DNA from: Microvirga calopogonii | Lineage (GTDB): Bacteria; Pseudomonadota; Alphaproteobacteria; Rhizobiales; Beijerinckiaceae | Length of the DNA stretch: 55,988 bases | NCBI RefSeq assembly: GCF_003347665.1 | Contig: NZ_QDGA01000031.1 | Coordinates: forward strand, 1 to 55,988 | Direction: 5' to 3' | Shown here: positions 34,690 through 43,182 of the stretch, piece by piece | Numbering within the stretch: the stretch's first letter is position 1 | Layout: each line of letters opens with the position of its first letter | The notes under the pieces: generated by a model | Seen by the model: only the letters and a program-made list of their open reading frames with translations | The model's database searches: none | What the model was told of the DNA's origin: nothing | Made by a program: the position numbers and the translations under genes

Positions 34690-34930
34690 ATGTCCGCTCT
34701 CGAGGTCCGCATCATCGGCGAACGCTCCTGCGTTGAAACCTACAAGATCGAAGTATTGGACTCAGGTCGTGGGCTGCCGCCCGATTTTGATCTCGATCGC
34801 TTCGGCCCAAGCTTGCGGATGCATGTCGTCTCTCCGCCGGCCTCACAGCTGAACACGCGGATTGAGCCTGGCTCGTGCGATCCGGGTGCCCGTTTCACCG
34901 TGAAGCTGCCGATGGCAGCGGCATGGATCC
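34690..34930 (+). pseudogene. Fragment of a HWE/HisKA_2 sensor kinase ATPase domain
   Basis: About 75 residues match the C-terminal end of a histidine kinase ATPase domain of the HWE/HisKA_2 type: KIEVLDSGRGLPPDFDLDRF (the G1-like DxGxGLP box), a damaged SLRMHVVSPPASQL where G2/helix residues (GLRLV...QL) belong, and PGARFTVKLP at the end. The dimerisation domain, the phospho-histidine and the sensory part are missing. The frame runs on to 35010 with unrelated sequence. This is a relic, not a working kinase. Confidence 0.65.
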
Positions 34931-35327
34931 TTCGCTCATCATCTGGGACGTTTGCCGGGCATGAACGGCTGGACGCTTCCGGGAATGGCGATAGCGTTGT
35001 TGGTCGGTGACAAAAGGATGTAACCGCGACGCCCTCACAACGTCTGTTCCCGTCGCTTCGCCGATAGAGACTGAATGGCGGCTTAAGGGAGGCATGGGCG
35101 GACTTTGCGACCATTATCGAAACTGGTCGGTCATCATCTCTCAGTGTCGAGCGCAGCGTGCGCATGCCAGCATAAGGCCTCGAACCCTCAGGTCCTGGTC
35201 GTCCGCCGGTTGTCCCTTTTGATCAAGCCGGCGTCTCGTTCTGTCAAGCTGAGCACTTGCTTTTGTGGGAGGCTGTCAGCTGCGACACAACTGGCCCCGT
35301 CGCGCCCCGGTCGCCTGGAGAGAAGCA
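34931..35327. other. Intergenic stretch, nothing clear
   Basis: A 397-nt stretch between the kinase relic and the lipoprotein gene. Open frames are short and without family features. It should hold the promoter of the lipoprotein gene, which I cannot place. Confidence 0.35.
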
Positions 35328-35711
35328 ATGCAATTCCCATCGATACTAACGCTTGGCGCGATCAGCCTGGTCCTGGCCGCGTGCCAAACCCCGCAGCAGG
35401 CGGTTCAGAATAAGGAAAACTTGCTCGCGGCCGCAGGGTTCACGCTTCAGCCGGCCGATTCGCCTGCACGGTTGGCCGCCATGAAGAAGCTCCCGCCGAA
35501 CAAGTTCGTCCGCCAGACTTCGGGTGGGACAGTTGTCTATGTCTATGCCGATCCTGCCGGGTGCCAGTGCGTCTATTTCGGCAATCAGACAGCGTGGTCC
35601 AACTATCGTGCCGCCGTCTTTGCCAAGCAACTGGCCGATGAGCAGCAGATGACCGCGATGATGAACCAGAACGCCTTCGACTTCGGGCCTTGGGGTCCCG
35701 GCTTCTGGTAG
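35328..35711 (+). CDS. Small predicted lipoprotein
   Basis: A 127-aa exported protein with a lipobox: the signal ILTLGAISLVLAAC ends in LAAC, so the cysteine would be lipidated. Then a conserved-looking part (KLPPNKFVRQTSGGTVVYVY, then DPAGCQCVYFGNQTAWSNYR) and an aromatic end (DFGPWGPGFW). Small lipoproteins with a CxCxYxG-type motif are frequent in Hyphomicrobiales, of unknown function. GGAGAGAAGCA before the ATG at 35328 supports the start. Confidence 0.75.
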   Translation: MQFPSILTLGAISLVLAACQTPQQAVQNKENLLAAAGFTLQPADSPARLAAMKKLPPNKFVRQTSGGTVVYVYADPAGCQCVYFGNQTAWSNYRAAVFAKQLADEQQMTAMMNQNAFDFGPWGPGFW

Positions 35712-35861
35712 GTCATTTTTTGCGCTCAGACGCGCTGTCGTTCCACCGCGTTTGCGGGTCGCAGGCGGACTTTCGACAATCGCCCAGACCGATTCGTATG
35801 GACCGGTTCCTTTGCAAGGTAGCTTACCGAGTTTCATCACCATGGGGCGTTGGAGGATGAC

Positions 35862-36371
35862 ATGGCTGCGAGACCTGTCTTGCTTCTGGTCTTGGCCTGC
35901 GGAACCGGAATCGCGGGCTCTCTCGTCCGACCGGCTGACGCCGCAGCCTTCACCTGCCCGGAGACGGTGATCACAGATGCGCTGCGGAATGCGCCCTCCC
36001 TCAGCGATCTATCCTCAGGAGCAACGAACCTCACGGCGGGCAATCGCATCGCTGAACTCATCGCCGACCTGGCCAAGAATGGAATGAAGCCGGCTCTCAT
36101 CGTCGACCATCTGGTCGGCGCCTATTGCCCGATTGTCGCTAACGACGCCAGCCTTTCGGACGCGCAGAAGGCTGACCGGGTCCGCCGATTCGCGCGACAG
36201 GTGACGGGGTTGGCCTACGGGCAGCCCGGCCAGGAGGAGTTGGAGGTTCTCGTCGACGTGCCCTTGACGCCATCAGTGCTGCGCCAAGTCGAACAACTGG
36301 CGGCCAGGACCGGGATGTCGCGGGATGCATGGATCGAGCGGGCGATCAAGCAACAGCTGGCGGTCCCGTGA
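35862..36371 (+). CDS. Exported protein of unknown function
   Basis: A 169-aa protein. The signal peptide is ARPVLLLVLACGTGIAGSLV, with possible cleavage after ADAAA. The mature part is helical (RIAELIADLAKNGMKPALIV, then DAQKADRVRRFARQVTGLAY). Residues about 125-169 (DVPLTPSVLRQVEQLAARTGMS...) resemble a ribbon-helix-helix-like or CopG-style C-terminus, which is odd in an exported protein. GGAGG before the ATG at 35862 decides the start. Function not recognised. Confidence 0.65.
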   Translation: MAARPVLLLVLACGTGIAGSLVRPADAAAFTCPETVITDALRNAPSLSDLSSGATNLTAGNRIAELIADLAKNGMKPALIVDHLVGAYCPIVANDASLSDAQKADRVRRFARQVTGLAYGQPGQEELEVLVDVPLTPSVLRQVEQLAARTGMSRDAWIERAIKQQLAVP

Positions 36372-36572
36372 TCCGGCATATCGATCGCGCCGACACCATC
36401 TTCAAGTGGCCTGGAGGCGCCAGCTAAAGCGCGGAACAATCGTCTCCCGAACCTGCGTGAGCAAACGGCTTCTTCTGGCGCGCCTGATACTCAAACTCGA
36501 AGATCGCGATCCTCATCGAACCGGACTTTCCGGAAACGAAGGGTATCTCGCTCCCGGACCCGAAGCAGCCTT

Positions 36573-37364
36573 TCATCTTTTGAGCTGAAGTGTCCATGGG
36601 CAGGTGGGAAAGCTCGTACCGAGCAAGCGTATGCCGAAGACTTCAGAGAGTTTGTCAGCGGTCAGTACGCTGTCCGCCGACCCGCGAGCCGATAGGCGGC
36701 CCGCGCGCATGAGAACGAGGGTATCGCCATACTCAGCCGCCAACTGGAGGTCGTGAAGCACGGCAACGACAGTGACGCCGTTGCGAGTCAAGTTTCTAGC
36801 CTTGTTGAGGAGCGCAAGCTGATGTTTCAGGTCGAGACTTGCAATCGGCTCGTCCAGGAAAAGGATCTGTTGCTTTTCAAGCGTTCGACCTGCAGCAAGC
36901 TGGGCCAGAACGCGCGCGAAATGCACGCGTTGCCGTTCTCCTCCCGAGAGGCTCTGATAGTTCTGGTCCGCGAGATGCGCCACATCCGCTTCTTCCAGCG
37001 CGTCAAAAACAAGATGCAGCCGTTGGACGCGGCTTAAGTCGTGACCGATCCCCTCGACACCGAGGCGGACGACTTCAAATGCAGTGAAGGGAAAGCCAAG
37101 TTCGGAGGCCTGCGGCATCACGGCCCGCATGTGGGCGAGCCTCCAGGCCGGAATAGTGGGAAGCGCCACTCCGTTGATTACAACTTCGCCTCGGCTTGGC
37201 GTGAGCTCGCCGCACAGGATCCGCAGGAAAGTCGACTTTCCGGCACCGTTCGGGCCGATGATGATGGTGAAGGACCCGCTCTCGATCAACAGGTCGACAT
37301 CCTGGATCAGCGTTCGTCTTCCGATCTGGTAAGAGACGTTCCTGGCTTGGCAAACCGGGTTCAC
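36573..37364 (-). CDS. hmuV: Hemin ABC transporter ATPase
   Basis: A 263-aa ABC ATPase of the HmuV type: Walker A in IIIGPNGAGKSTFLRIL, signature QSLSGGERQRVHFARVLAQL, Walker B QILFLDEPIASLD, and the H-loop in VVAVLHDLQLA. It powers heme import across the inner membrane. I place the start at the GTG at 37364, which overlaps the stop of hmuU (GTGA), giving a normal HmuV length. A longer start (ATG at 37400) would overlap hmuU by 40 nt. Confidence 0.92.
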   Translation of the reverse strand: MNPVCQARNVSYQIGRRTLIQDVDLLIESGSFTIIIGPNGAGKSTFLRILCGELTPSRGEVVINGVALPTIPAWRLAHMRAVMPQASELGFPFTAFEVVRLGVEGIGHDLSRVQRLHLVFDALEEADVAHLADQNYQSLSGGERQRVHFARVLAQLAAGRTLEKQQILFLDEPIASLDLKHQLALLNKARNLTRNGVTVVAVLHDLQLAAEYGDTLVLMRAGRLSARGSADSVLTADKLSEVFGIRLLGTSFPTCPWTLQLKR

Positions 37365-38428
37365 AGGGCGATCCCTCCGTGACGCCTCAGCAGGAGCCAT
37401 AGGAAGAACGGCGCTCCGAACGCGGCTGTGAGGATGCCGATGGGCAATTCTGCAGGGGCCGCAATGGTGCGCGCCACTGTATCGGCGGCAACGAGCAGGG
37501 CCGCACCGAGCATCGCGGAGGCGGGCAGGAGCGTGCGATGATCCGGGCCCACGGTGAGACGCAGCACATGTGGCACGACAATGCCGACGAAACCGATCAT
37601 CCCTGAGCACGCGACAGATGCGCCGACGGCAATCGCCACGAGCAGGATCGCGACGGCCTTCACGCGCTGGACGGAGATGCCGAGATGAAAGGCCTCCGCC
37701 TCACCGAGAGACAGGGCATTGAGACCACGCGCCAGGAACGGCATACCGAGAAGGACTGGAAGGATCAGCGGGGTCGCGACGGCCACTTTGGTCCAAGTGG
37801 CCCCGCTGAGCGAGCCGAGAGACCAGAAGGAAAGATCGCGCAATTGCCGATCGTCACTCAAGTAGGAGAGAAAGCCCATAAGCGCCCCCGAGAGTGCGCC
37901 GAACGCGACACCTGCAAGAAGCATCATGGCCACCGATGTGCGCCCGTGGCGCGTCGCAACGAGATAGAGCCCAAAGGTGGTGATCAAACCCCCGACGAAG
38001 GCGCCAACGGGAAGTGCCGTGAACGGCAATGGCCCCATGACGGGAGCCAGCAGCGCGTCGCCAACCACGATGGTGGTACCGGCAGCCAGCGCTGCGCCCG
38101 CAGAAACACCCACGAGGCCCGGATCCGCGAGAGGATTGCGGAAGAGACCCTGCATCAACGCGCCGGAGCACGCGAGGGCCGCGCCGATCAGAAGACCGAG
38201 CAGCAGACGTGGTAGGCGTACCTGCAGGATGATCAGCGCGTCCCCCGCAGGCACAGACGCATGGTCCGTGATGATCGAAAGAATGCGCGCCAGCGGAACG
38301 CCCGTTGCGCCTGTGCCAAGGGCGATGCCACTGACGAGCACGATGAGACAACTGAGCGCGATCATCAGCAGGGACCCGCGGTCGCGCATGGGTCCAAGTC
38401 GGCTCCTGGTCATGGCAAGCGCCGTCAC
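37361..38428 (-). CDS. hmuU: Hemin ABC transporter permease
   Basis: A 355-aa FecCD-family permease with about 9-10 helices. Family motifs include RLPRLLLGLLIGAALACSGA, MQGLFRNPLADPGLVGVSAG and MIGFVGIVVPHVLRLTVGPD. It forms the heme channel with HmuV. It overlaps hmuT by 4 nt and hmuV by 4 nt, so the whole arm is translationally coupled. Confidence 0.93.
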   Translation of the reverse strand: MTALAMTRSRLGPMRDRGSLLMIALSCLIVLVSGIALGTGATGVPLARILSIITDHASVPAGDALIILQVRLPRLLLGLLIGAALACSGALMQGLFRNPLADPGLVGVSAGAALAAGTTIVVGDALLAPVMGPLPFTALPVGAFVGGLITTFGLYLVATRHGRTSVAMMLLAGVAFGALSGALMGFLSYLSDDRQLRDLSFWSLGSLSGATWTKVAVATPLILPVLLGMPFLARGLNALSLGEAEAFHLGISVQRVKAVAILLVAIAVGASVACSGMIGFVGIVVPHVLRLTVGPDHRTLLPASAMLGAALLVAADTVARTIAAPAELPIGILTAAFGAPFFLWLLLRRHGGIAL

Positions 38429-39297
38429 GGCTGCCCTACCTTGTCGAGTTGATCGGGGTGGAGGGCTGTCATGAGTTCGCGTGCGGCGGCGGGCGTGCGT
38501 GGCCCAAAGCCGAGGAGATAGAGCGAATCCATCACGACGAGCTTGTGCTTTGCGGCGGCGGGCGTCGCCGCGAAGGTTGGAAACGTGAAAGGGTCCTGGG
38601 CCGCGCCGCCGGGGCCCTGGTTCATCATCACGATGGCTTCAGGTGCCGCCGCGATGATGCCCTCGTCTGACATCGGTTTCCAGCCGCTGAGCGAAGAGGC
38701 TGCATTGGTAGCACCCACGAGAGCGAACATGGCGTCCGCCGTCGTGCCCTGCCCACCGACGAGAGGGCGGCCGTTCTGCAACGAAAGAACGAACAGGGCG
38801 CGCACAGGTTGCTTGATGCGCGCTCTCGCCTCCGTCAGTTCCGCAAAGCCGTGCTCGATCTGCTGGATCAGCGCCGCGCCGCGCTCAGGCACATCGAGGG
38901 TCTGCGCAATCACCTTCACGCGCTCCACGACTCCCTCGGCGCTCGCTCGGTCGGGAACACGCACGATCTTAATACCCGCCTGCTCGATCAGTTGTATCGC
39001 ATCCGGGGGGCCTGCGCCTTCTGCCGCGAGCACGAGCGTGGGGTTGAGAGATAGTACACCCTCCGCGCCCAGGGCACGGATATAGCCGACATTGATCTTC
39101 GTCTTGAGGGCTTCAGCCGGATGGAGGCTTGTGGAATCCACCCCCACGATCCCATCCTCCTGACCGAGGCGGTAGATGATTTCAGTCACGGCGCCGCCGA
39201 CGCTGACGATCCGGCGGGCAGGGGTGGCCTTGGCGTAGCGTGAGGCCAGCATCAGCGCGGAGGCGGCGATGAAGGCGCGGCGGGAGAGCGGCATCAT
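38425..39297 (-). CDS. hmuT: Periplasmic hemin-binding protein
   Basis: A 290-aa binding protein of the HmuT family. The signal-like head is SRRAFIAASALMLASRYAKA. The core starts RIVSVGGAVTEIIYRLGQED and has a C-terminal YLLGFGPRTPAAARELM. It carries heme from the outer-membrane receptor to HmuUV. The head begins with an SRRAF motif, which may allow Tat export, though the match is weak. It ends 4 nt into hmuU and begins 11 nt after the hemP stop. Confidence 0.9.
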   Translation of the reverse strand: MMPLSRRAFIAASALMLASRYAKATPARRIVSVGGAVTEIIYRLGQEDGIVGVDSTSLHPAEALKTKINVGYIRALGAEGVLSLNPTLVLAAEGAGPPDAIQLIEQAGIKIVRVPDRASAEGVVERVKVIAQTLDVPERGAALIQQIEHGFAELTEARARIKQPVRALFVLSLQNGRPLVGGQGTTADAMFALVGATNAASSLSGWKPMSDEGIIAAAPEAIVMMNQGPGGAAQDPFTFPTFAATPAAAKHKLVVMDSLYLLGFGPRTPAAARELMTALHPDQLDKVGQP

Positions 39298-39308
39298 GGA
39301 GGCGTTCC

Positions 39309-39479
39309 TTACTTGGTCAGAATGAGCTTGCCGTTCGCCGTGATCCGCAGGCGGTAGCGTTCACCTCGATGAACCAGCACCACTTCCCGACCCGCCCCGA
39401 TGAGGCTTGCCACGTCTACCTCACGCATGGGTCCAAGCCTGTCGCCTTTGGAATCCGAAGATGGCTGCGGGTCCTGCAT
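39309..39479 (-). CDS. hemP: HemP family protein (very short gene)
   Basis: A hand-translated 56-aa frame: an unstructured head (MQDPQPSSDSKGDRLG), then MREVDVASLIGAGREVVLVH and RGERYRLRITANGKLILTK, the full HemP/YdiE core with its RGERYRLRxTxxGKLILTK end. HemP genes sit at the head of heme-uptake operons. In Burkholderia HemP acts as a small activator of heme receptor expression. Here it is the first gene of the hmuTUV arm, 11 nt before hmuT, with ICE-like boxes just upstream. Confidence 0.92.
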   Translation of the reverse strand: MQDPQPSSDSKGDRLGPMREVDVASLIGAGREVVLVHRGERYRLRITANGKLILTK

Positions 39480-39491
39480 GGCACTCTCCAG

Positions 39492-39508
39492 TTTTTACGC
39501 ATTCTAAA
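39492..39508. promoter_or_regulatory. ICE-like (Irr) box next to hemP
   Basis: TTTTTACGCATTCTAAA. Its right half (ATTCTAAA) is that of the iron control element TTTAGAA-N3-TTCTAAA bound by Irr; its left half is poor. It lies 13 nt upstream of the hemP ATG. Confidence 0.45.
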
Positions 39509-39542
39509 TTCGGTTTTTTACAGTCGACCCATGTATTCGCAG

Positions 39543-39559
39543 TTTAGAAAGATGTAAAA
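39543..39559. promoter_or_regulatory. Second ICE-like (Irr) box in the divergent region
   Basis: TTTAGAAAGATGTAAAA. The left half (TTTAGAA) is perfect, the right half degenerate. With the box at 39492 it gives two outward-facing half-consensus sites about 50 bp apart between hemP and the receptor gene, consistent with iron control through Irr. Confidence 0.45.
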
Positions 39560-39722
39560 CTGGTGCGTCACGAGTCTCTATTGACGCGGATAAATGATTT
39601 CGATATCGGATGTAAAGCCTCTTCCTCAATCGGAAGGGTGATAGCCAGCCAGTGTGATTTTTCTTCCGCGCCAGCCAGCCAGTCACTAACGAAAAATACT
39701 ATCAAAGACTGGGATCGTCAGG

Positions 39723-41876
39723 ATGTTTACTCTCCTGCGCGAAAGCCTTCGCGCGTCCACCTCGCCTCTCGCCCTCTTCGTTCTCGCACCCTTGGCCGGG
39801 TTGCCTTTGACTTCGGCGGTCTTGGCGCAAAGCGCTCCTGCCGCACAGCCTCTTCCCAGCGAGGACGGCGTCCTGATGCTCGACACCGTGACGGTCACGT
39901 CAGGCAAGACGGAAGACAAGGTCATCAATGATCTCGCGGGAGCGAGCGTGGTGACGCGCCAGCAGATCGATCTGCTGCAATCCTCACGCATCTCCGACGT
40001 TCTGCAGAGCGTGCCCGGCGTGGCGGTGCAAGAAACGGGAACGGATCCTGGTCAGGCCATCAACATTCGCGGCCTGCAGGATTTCGGCCGCGTGAACGTG
40101 CTCGTGGATGGGGCGCGGCAGGATTACCAGGTGAGCGGGCACGGCGCGAACGGCACCTTTTATCTCGATCCAGAGCTGATTGGGCAAGTGGATGTGGTGC
40201 GCGGGCCCGTTTCTAACGTCTATGGCTCGGGCGCCATTGGTGGCGTGGCCTCCTTCCGCACCCGCACCATCGACGACATTCTGACTCCGGACGAGAAGTA
40301 CGGAGCCGTGCAGAGGACAGGTTACGGCACGAACGGCGCAGGCATCTTCACCAACAGCATGGTGGGTGCGCGGCTCGGTGCGGCGGCGGATGTCTTCGGC
40401 CAATTCTTCTATCGTAACACCAACAATTACTACGATGGCGATGGCAACAAGATCCGGGATTCCGCTTCCGAGCTGACGTCGGGCCTGTTCAAGTTCAACG
40501 TCTATCCGGCCGATGGACACACGATCAGCGGTTCTGCCCTGTTGCAGAACTATACCTTCGCCAACAATGGCGACACCGGAGTCGGAACGCGGTTCTCCAA
40601 CGATGTCATCGCCAATACCTACACGCTCGGCTACCGGTTCGCTCGGCCTGACGTTCCCTGGCTCGATCTGAGCATGAAGGCCTATTATACCTCGACCGAA
40701 GACGACAAGAGCGTTCTCACGCCGAGCAGAACCTATGGCTCTCTTGGGGTACGTCCGGGTGCTCTCTTGAACTACAGCATGGAGACGATCGGGTTCGACA
40801 TCAGCAATACGGCCCGGTTCGAGACCGGCGGCCTCGCTCATGCTCTGACGATCGGCATCGACGGCGCGCAGGACCAGGCGGAGACCGACGACCGCGCGGG
40901 CGGGTATGGCTCGGCCTTCACGCCTTCCGGAGACCGTACCCTCTTTGGCGGCTTCATTCAGGATGAAGTGCGCTTCACTCCCTGGCTGCGGGCCATTGGT
41001 GCGTTGCGCTTCGATAGCTATGAGCTCGATGGCGGCGGAATCCATGCAGACGGATCGCGTGTCTCACCCAAGATCACCGTGGGCATTGAGCCCATCAAAG
41101 GGATCGAGCTCTATGGAACCTATGCGGAAGGCTATCGTGCCCCATCAATCACCGAGACCCTGATCCAGGGTTCCCATCCGTTTCCGATTTTCAATATCCT
41201 TCCCAATCCCTCGCTTCGCCCCGAGGTCGCCCGAAACCTCGAAGGCGGCGTCAACGTTCAGTATGACAGCGTGCTGAATGCCGGTGACAGGTTCCGCACC
41301 AAGATCTCGGTGTTCCATAACGAGATCGATGATTATATCGACAGCGTCAGCGTCGGACCGGTCTATAATGTGCCGGTGGTTCCAGGCATGCCCGTGAGTG
41401 TCTGCGCCTTTGTGCCGAGTCTATGCCTGATCGGCATACGGGATCAGCAGTATCAGAATATCGCCCGGGCAACCCTTCAAGGTGCCGAGCTCGAGGCTGC
41501 CTACGATTGGGGCAGGGGTTTCATCACCCTCGCGGGCACCATCATCGACGGTGAGAACGATGTGACGGGCGATCCGCTGAACTCGGTTTATCCCAACCGG
41601 CTCAGCACGACTCTCGGCTTCCGCCTGCTCGACGATAAGCTGACGCTCGGAACGCGCATGACCTTCGTGGCGGACAGCGAGAGTAACGTCGCGAATCCGT
41701 CGAAGGGCTATGGTCTCGTCGATCTGTTCGCGTCCTATCGCTATGACGAGAACATCAGCGGCGACATCGCCATTCAGAATGTGTTCGACCGGCAATACAT
41801 TCAATATCAGAATAGCCAGGCAAGTCCCGGCCTTACGGCAAAATTCGGCCTGACCGTGAAGTTTGCAAGCCGCTAG
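39723..41876 (+). CDS. hmuR: TonB-dependent heme/hemoglobin receptor
   Basis: A 717-aa outer-membrane receptor. The signal peptide ends near LTSAVLAQSA. The TonB box is DTVTVTSGK. The plug domain has VLQSVPGVAVQETG, GQAINIRGLQDFGRVNVLVD and VYGSGAIGGVASFRTRT. The barrel has the heme-receptor landmarks GYRAPSITETLIQGSHPFP and LPNPSLRPE, and ends AKFGLTVKFASR with the terminal aromatic. It should take up heme, probably from hemoproteins. It begins about 245 nt from hemP and heads the plus-strand arm. Confidence 0.92.
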   Translation: MFTLLRESLRASTSPLALFVLAPLAGLPLTSAVLAQSAPAAQPLPSEDGVLMLDTVTVTSGKTEDKVINDLAGASVVTRQQIDLLQSSRISDVLQSVPGVAVQETGTDPGQAINIRGLQDFGRVNVLVDGARQDYQVSGHGANGTFYLDPELIGQVDVVRGPVSNVYGSGAIGGVASFRTRTIDDILTPDEKYGAVQRTGYGTNGAGIFTNSMVGARLGAAADVFGQFFYRNTNNYYDGDGNKIRDSASELTSGLFKFNVYPADGHTISGSALLQNYTFANNGDTGVGTRFSNDVIANTYTLGYRFARPDVPWLDLSMKAYYTSTEDDKSVLTPSRTYGSLGVRPGALLNYSMETIGFDISNTARFETGGLAHALTIGIDGAQDQAETDDRAGGYGSAFTPSGDRTLFGGFIQDEVRFTPWLRAIGALRFDSYELDGGGIHADGSRVSPKITVGIEPIKGIELYGTYAEGYRAPSITETLIQGSHPFPIFNILPNPSLRPEVARNLEGGVNVQYDSVLNAGDRFRTKISVFHNEIDDYIDSVSVGPVYNVPVVPGMPVSVCAFVPSLCLIGIRDQQYQNIARATLQGAELEAAYDWGRGFITLAGTIIDGENDVTGDPLNSVYPNRLSTTLGFRLLDDKLTLGTRMTFVADSESNVANPSKGYGLVDLFASYRYDENISGDIAIQNVFDRQYIQYQNSQASPGLTAKFGLTVKFASR

Positions 41877-41906
41877 GCGGTTTGCTCCAACAAGGAGCCA
41901 TTTCCC

Positions 41907-42242
41907 ATGTTCATTGCCATGAACCGCTTCAAGGTCCTGAAGGACGCGACAGACGAGTTCGAACAGCGGTGGTTCTCGCGCGAGAGCCATTTGCATGAAC
42001 TCGAAGGTTTCATCGAGTTCCACATGCTGCGCGGGCCGGAGCGCGAGGACCATGTGCTCTATTCCTCGCATACCCTGTGGGCCAGCAAACTGCACTTCGA
42101 GGCCTGGACGCGCTCGGAGCAGTTCCGCGCCTCGCATACGCGAGCCAGTACAAACAGCAACAAACCTTTGACGCTCGACCACCCGGAATTCGAGGGCTTC
42201 GAGGTGATCCAGACGATCGGTCGCACGACCAAGGTCGCCTGA
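41907..42242 (+). CDS. Heme-degrading monooxygenase (IsdG/HmuQ-like)
   Basis: A 111-aa ferredoxin-like-fold protein of the antibiotic-biosynthesis-monooxygenase superfamily. The IsdG-type residues are visible: Asn in MFIAMNRFKV, Trp in SSHTLWASKLHFEAWTRS, and His in FRASHTRAS as the axial heme ligand. It should open the heme ring, releasing iron, in the cytoplasm. GGAG upstream of the ATG. It lies 30 nt after the receptor. In rhizobia such genes (hmuD/hmuQ) work next to heme uptake. Confidence 0.88.
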   Translation: MFIAMNRFKVLKDATDEFEQRWFSRESHLHELEGFIEFHMLRGPEREDHVLYSSHTLWASKLHFEAWTRSEQFRASHTRASTNSNKPLTLDHPEFEGFEVIQTIGRTTKVA

Positions 42243-42256
42243 GGGGCACGCGCGTG

Positions 42257-42766
42257 ATGGCGATCATACAGGATGTGGAAACCTTGATCCGCGAGGATCT
42301 CGCAGCAAGACCTGACGGGGTCCTGGAGGCGATTGCGGAGGCACGCAACGTACCGCTCCAACGGGTGCTCGATTGCCTCGGGGCCCAGGCGGCACGCGTG
42401 CCCGGCGATCTCTTCGAGGCTATATGGAGCGACCTGACCGGATGGGGCGACATCACCTTCGTCATCCACACCTCCGACGGCGTGTTCGAGTGCAAGGGCA
42501 GCGTGCCACCGGGAACGGTGGGGCGCGGCTATTTCAACATCCATGGGGAAAGTCCCATCGGCGGGCACCTGCGCATGGATCGGTGCCGTGCGATCTACTT
42601 CGTCGACCGTCCGTTCTTTGGCAAACGCTCCTGCTCGGTGCAGTTCGTCAATGAGGGCGGCGGCGTGATGTTCAAGATCTTCGTAGGCTGCAATGAAGAC
42701 CGGAGCCTGAAGGAGGATCAGCTCGCCCGGTTCGAGGCGCTGCGCGCAGTCTGTCCGGCGGCGTGA
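42257..42766 (+). CDS. hutX: Heme utilisation carrier protein HutX
   Basis: A 169-aa HutX protein. The core reads DGVFECKGSVPPGTVGRGYF, then HLRMDRCRAIYFVDRPFFGK and GGGVMFKIFVGCNEDRSL. HutX binds heme in the cytoplasm and passes it on, presumably to the monooxygenase encoded 14 nt upstream. The ATG at 42257 follows a GTG two codons earlier; both are in reach of the same ribosome. It ends the plus arm of the locus. Confidence 0.9.
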   Translation: MAIIQDVETLIREDLAARPDGVLEAIAEARNVPLQRVLDCLGAQAARVPGDLFEAIWSDLTGWGDITFVIHTSDGVFECKGSVPPGTVGRGYFNIHGESPIGGHLRMDRCRAIYFVDRPFFGKRSCSVQFVNEGGGVMFKIFVGCNEDRSLKEDQLARFEALRAVCPAA

Positions 42767-43182
42767 AGAACATACAAAAGTCCATGGAGAAGAATCGACC
42801 GATCCTGTCGCTTCCCGAAAGGAACGCCTTGGTCTGATCATGAGGCAGCGAGCAGCGGTGAGCAGATGAGGTGGGTAGCTCCGAATGACGCAGTGTCCGT
42901 GTCAGCATGCGCTGCATGACGACATGCATGCGTCTCCCGATCTCCGCATGGCGCAGCCTCCTGTCGACACCAAGCGACCAGCGTTTGCCGGCATGCGCCA
43001 GCACTTCGCGGCGCACCCCGTCGTCGTCCCTCAACCCGTCACAGACGGTCTGGGAATATCTAAGAACTTATTCTCTGCTCAAAGTCTGGTTCACAGTATC
43101 ACGCATGTACCTTCTTTCATGTGCTTAAGCGCATCGCTAGATCGAGGCCGCAACGCATTCTCGATGAGGCAGAACGACGAGC
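42767..43182. other. Intergenic stretch, nothing clear
   Basis: A 416-nt stretch between hutX and the reductase relic. Open frames in it lack family features. No clear terminator or repeat seen. Confidence 0.4.
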
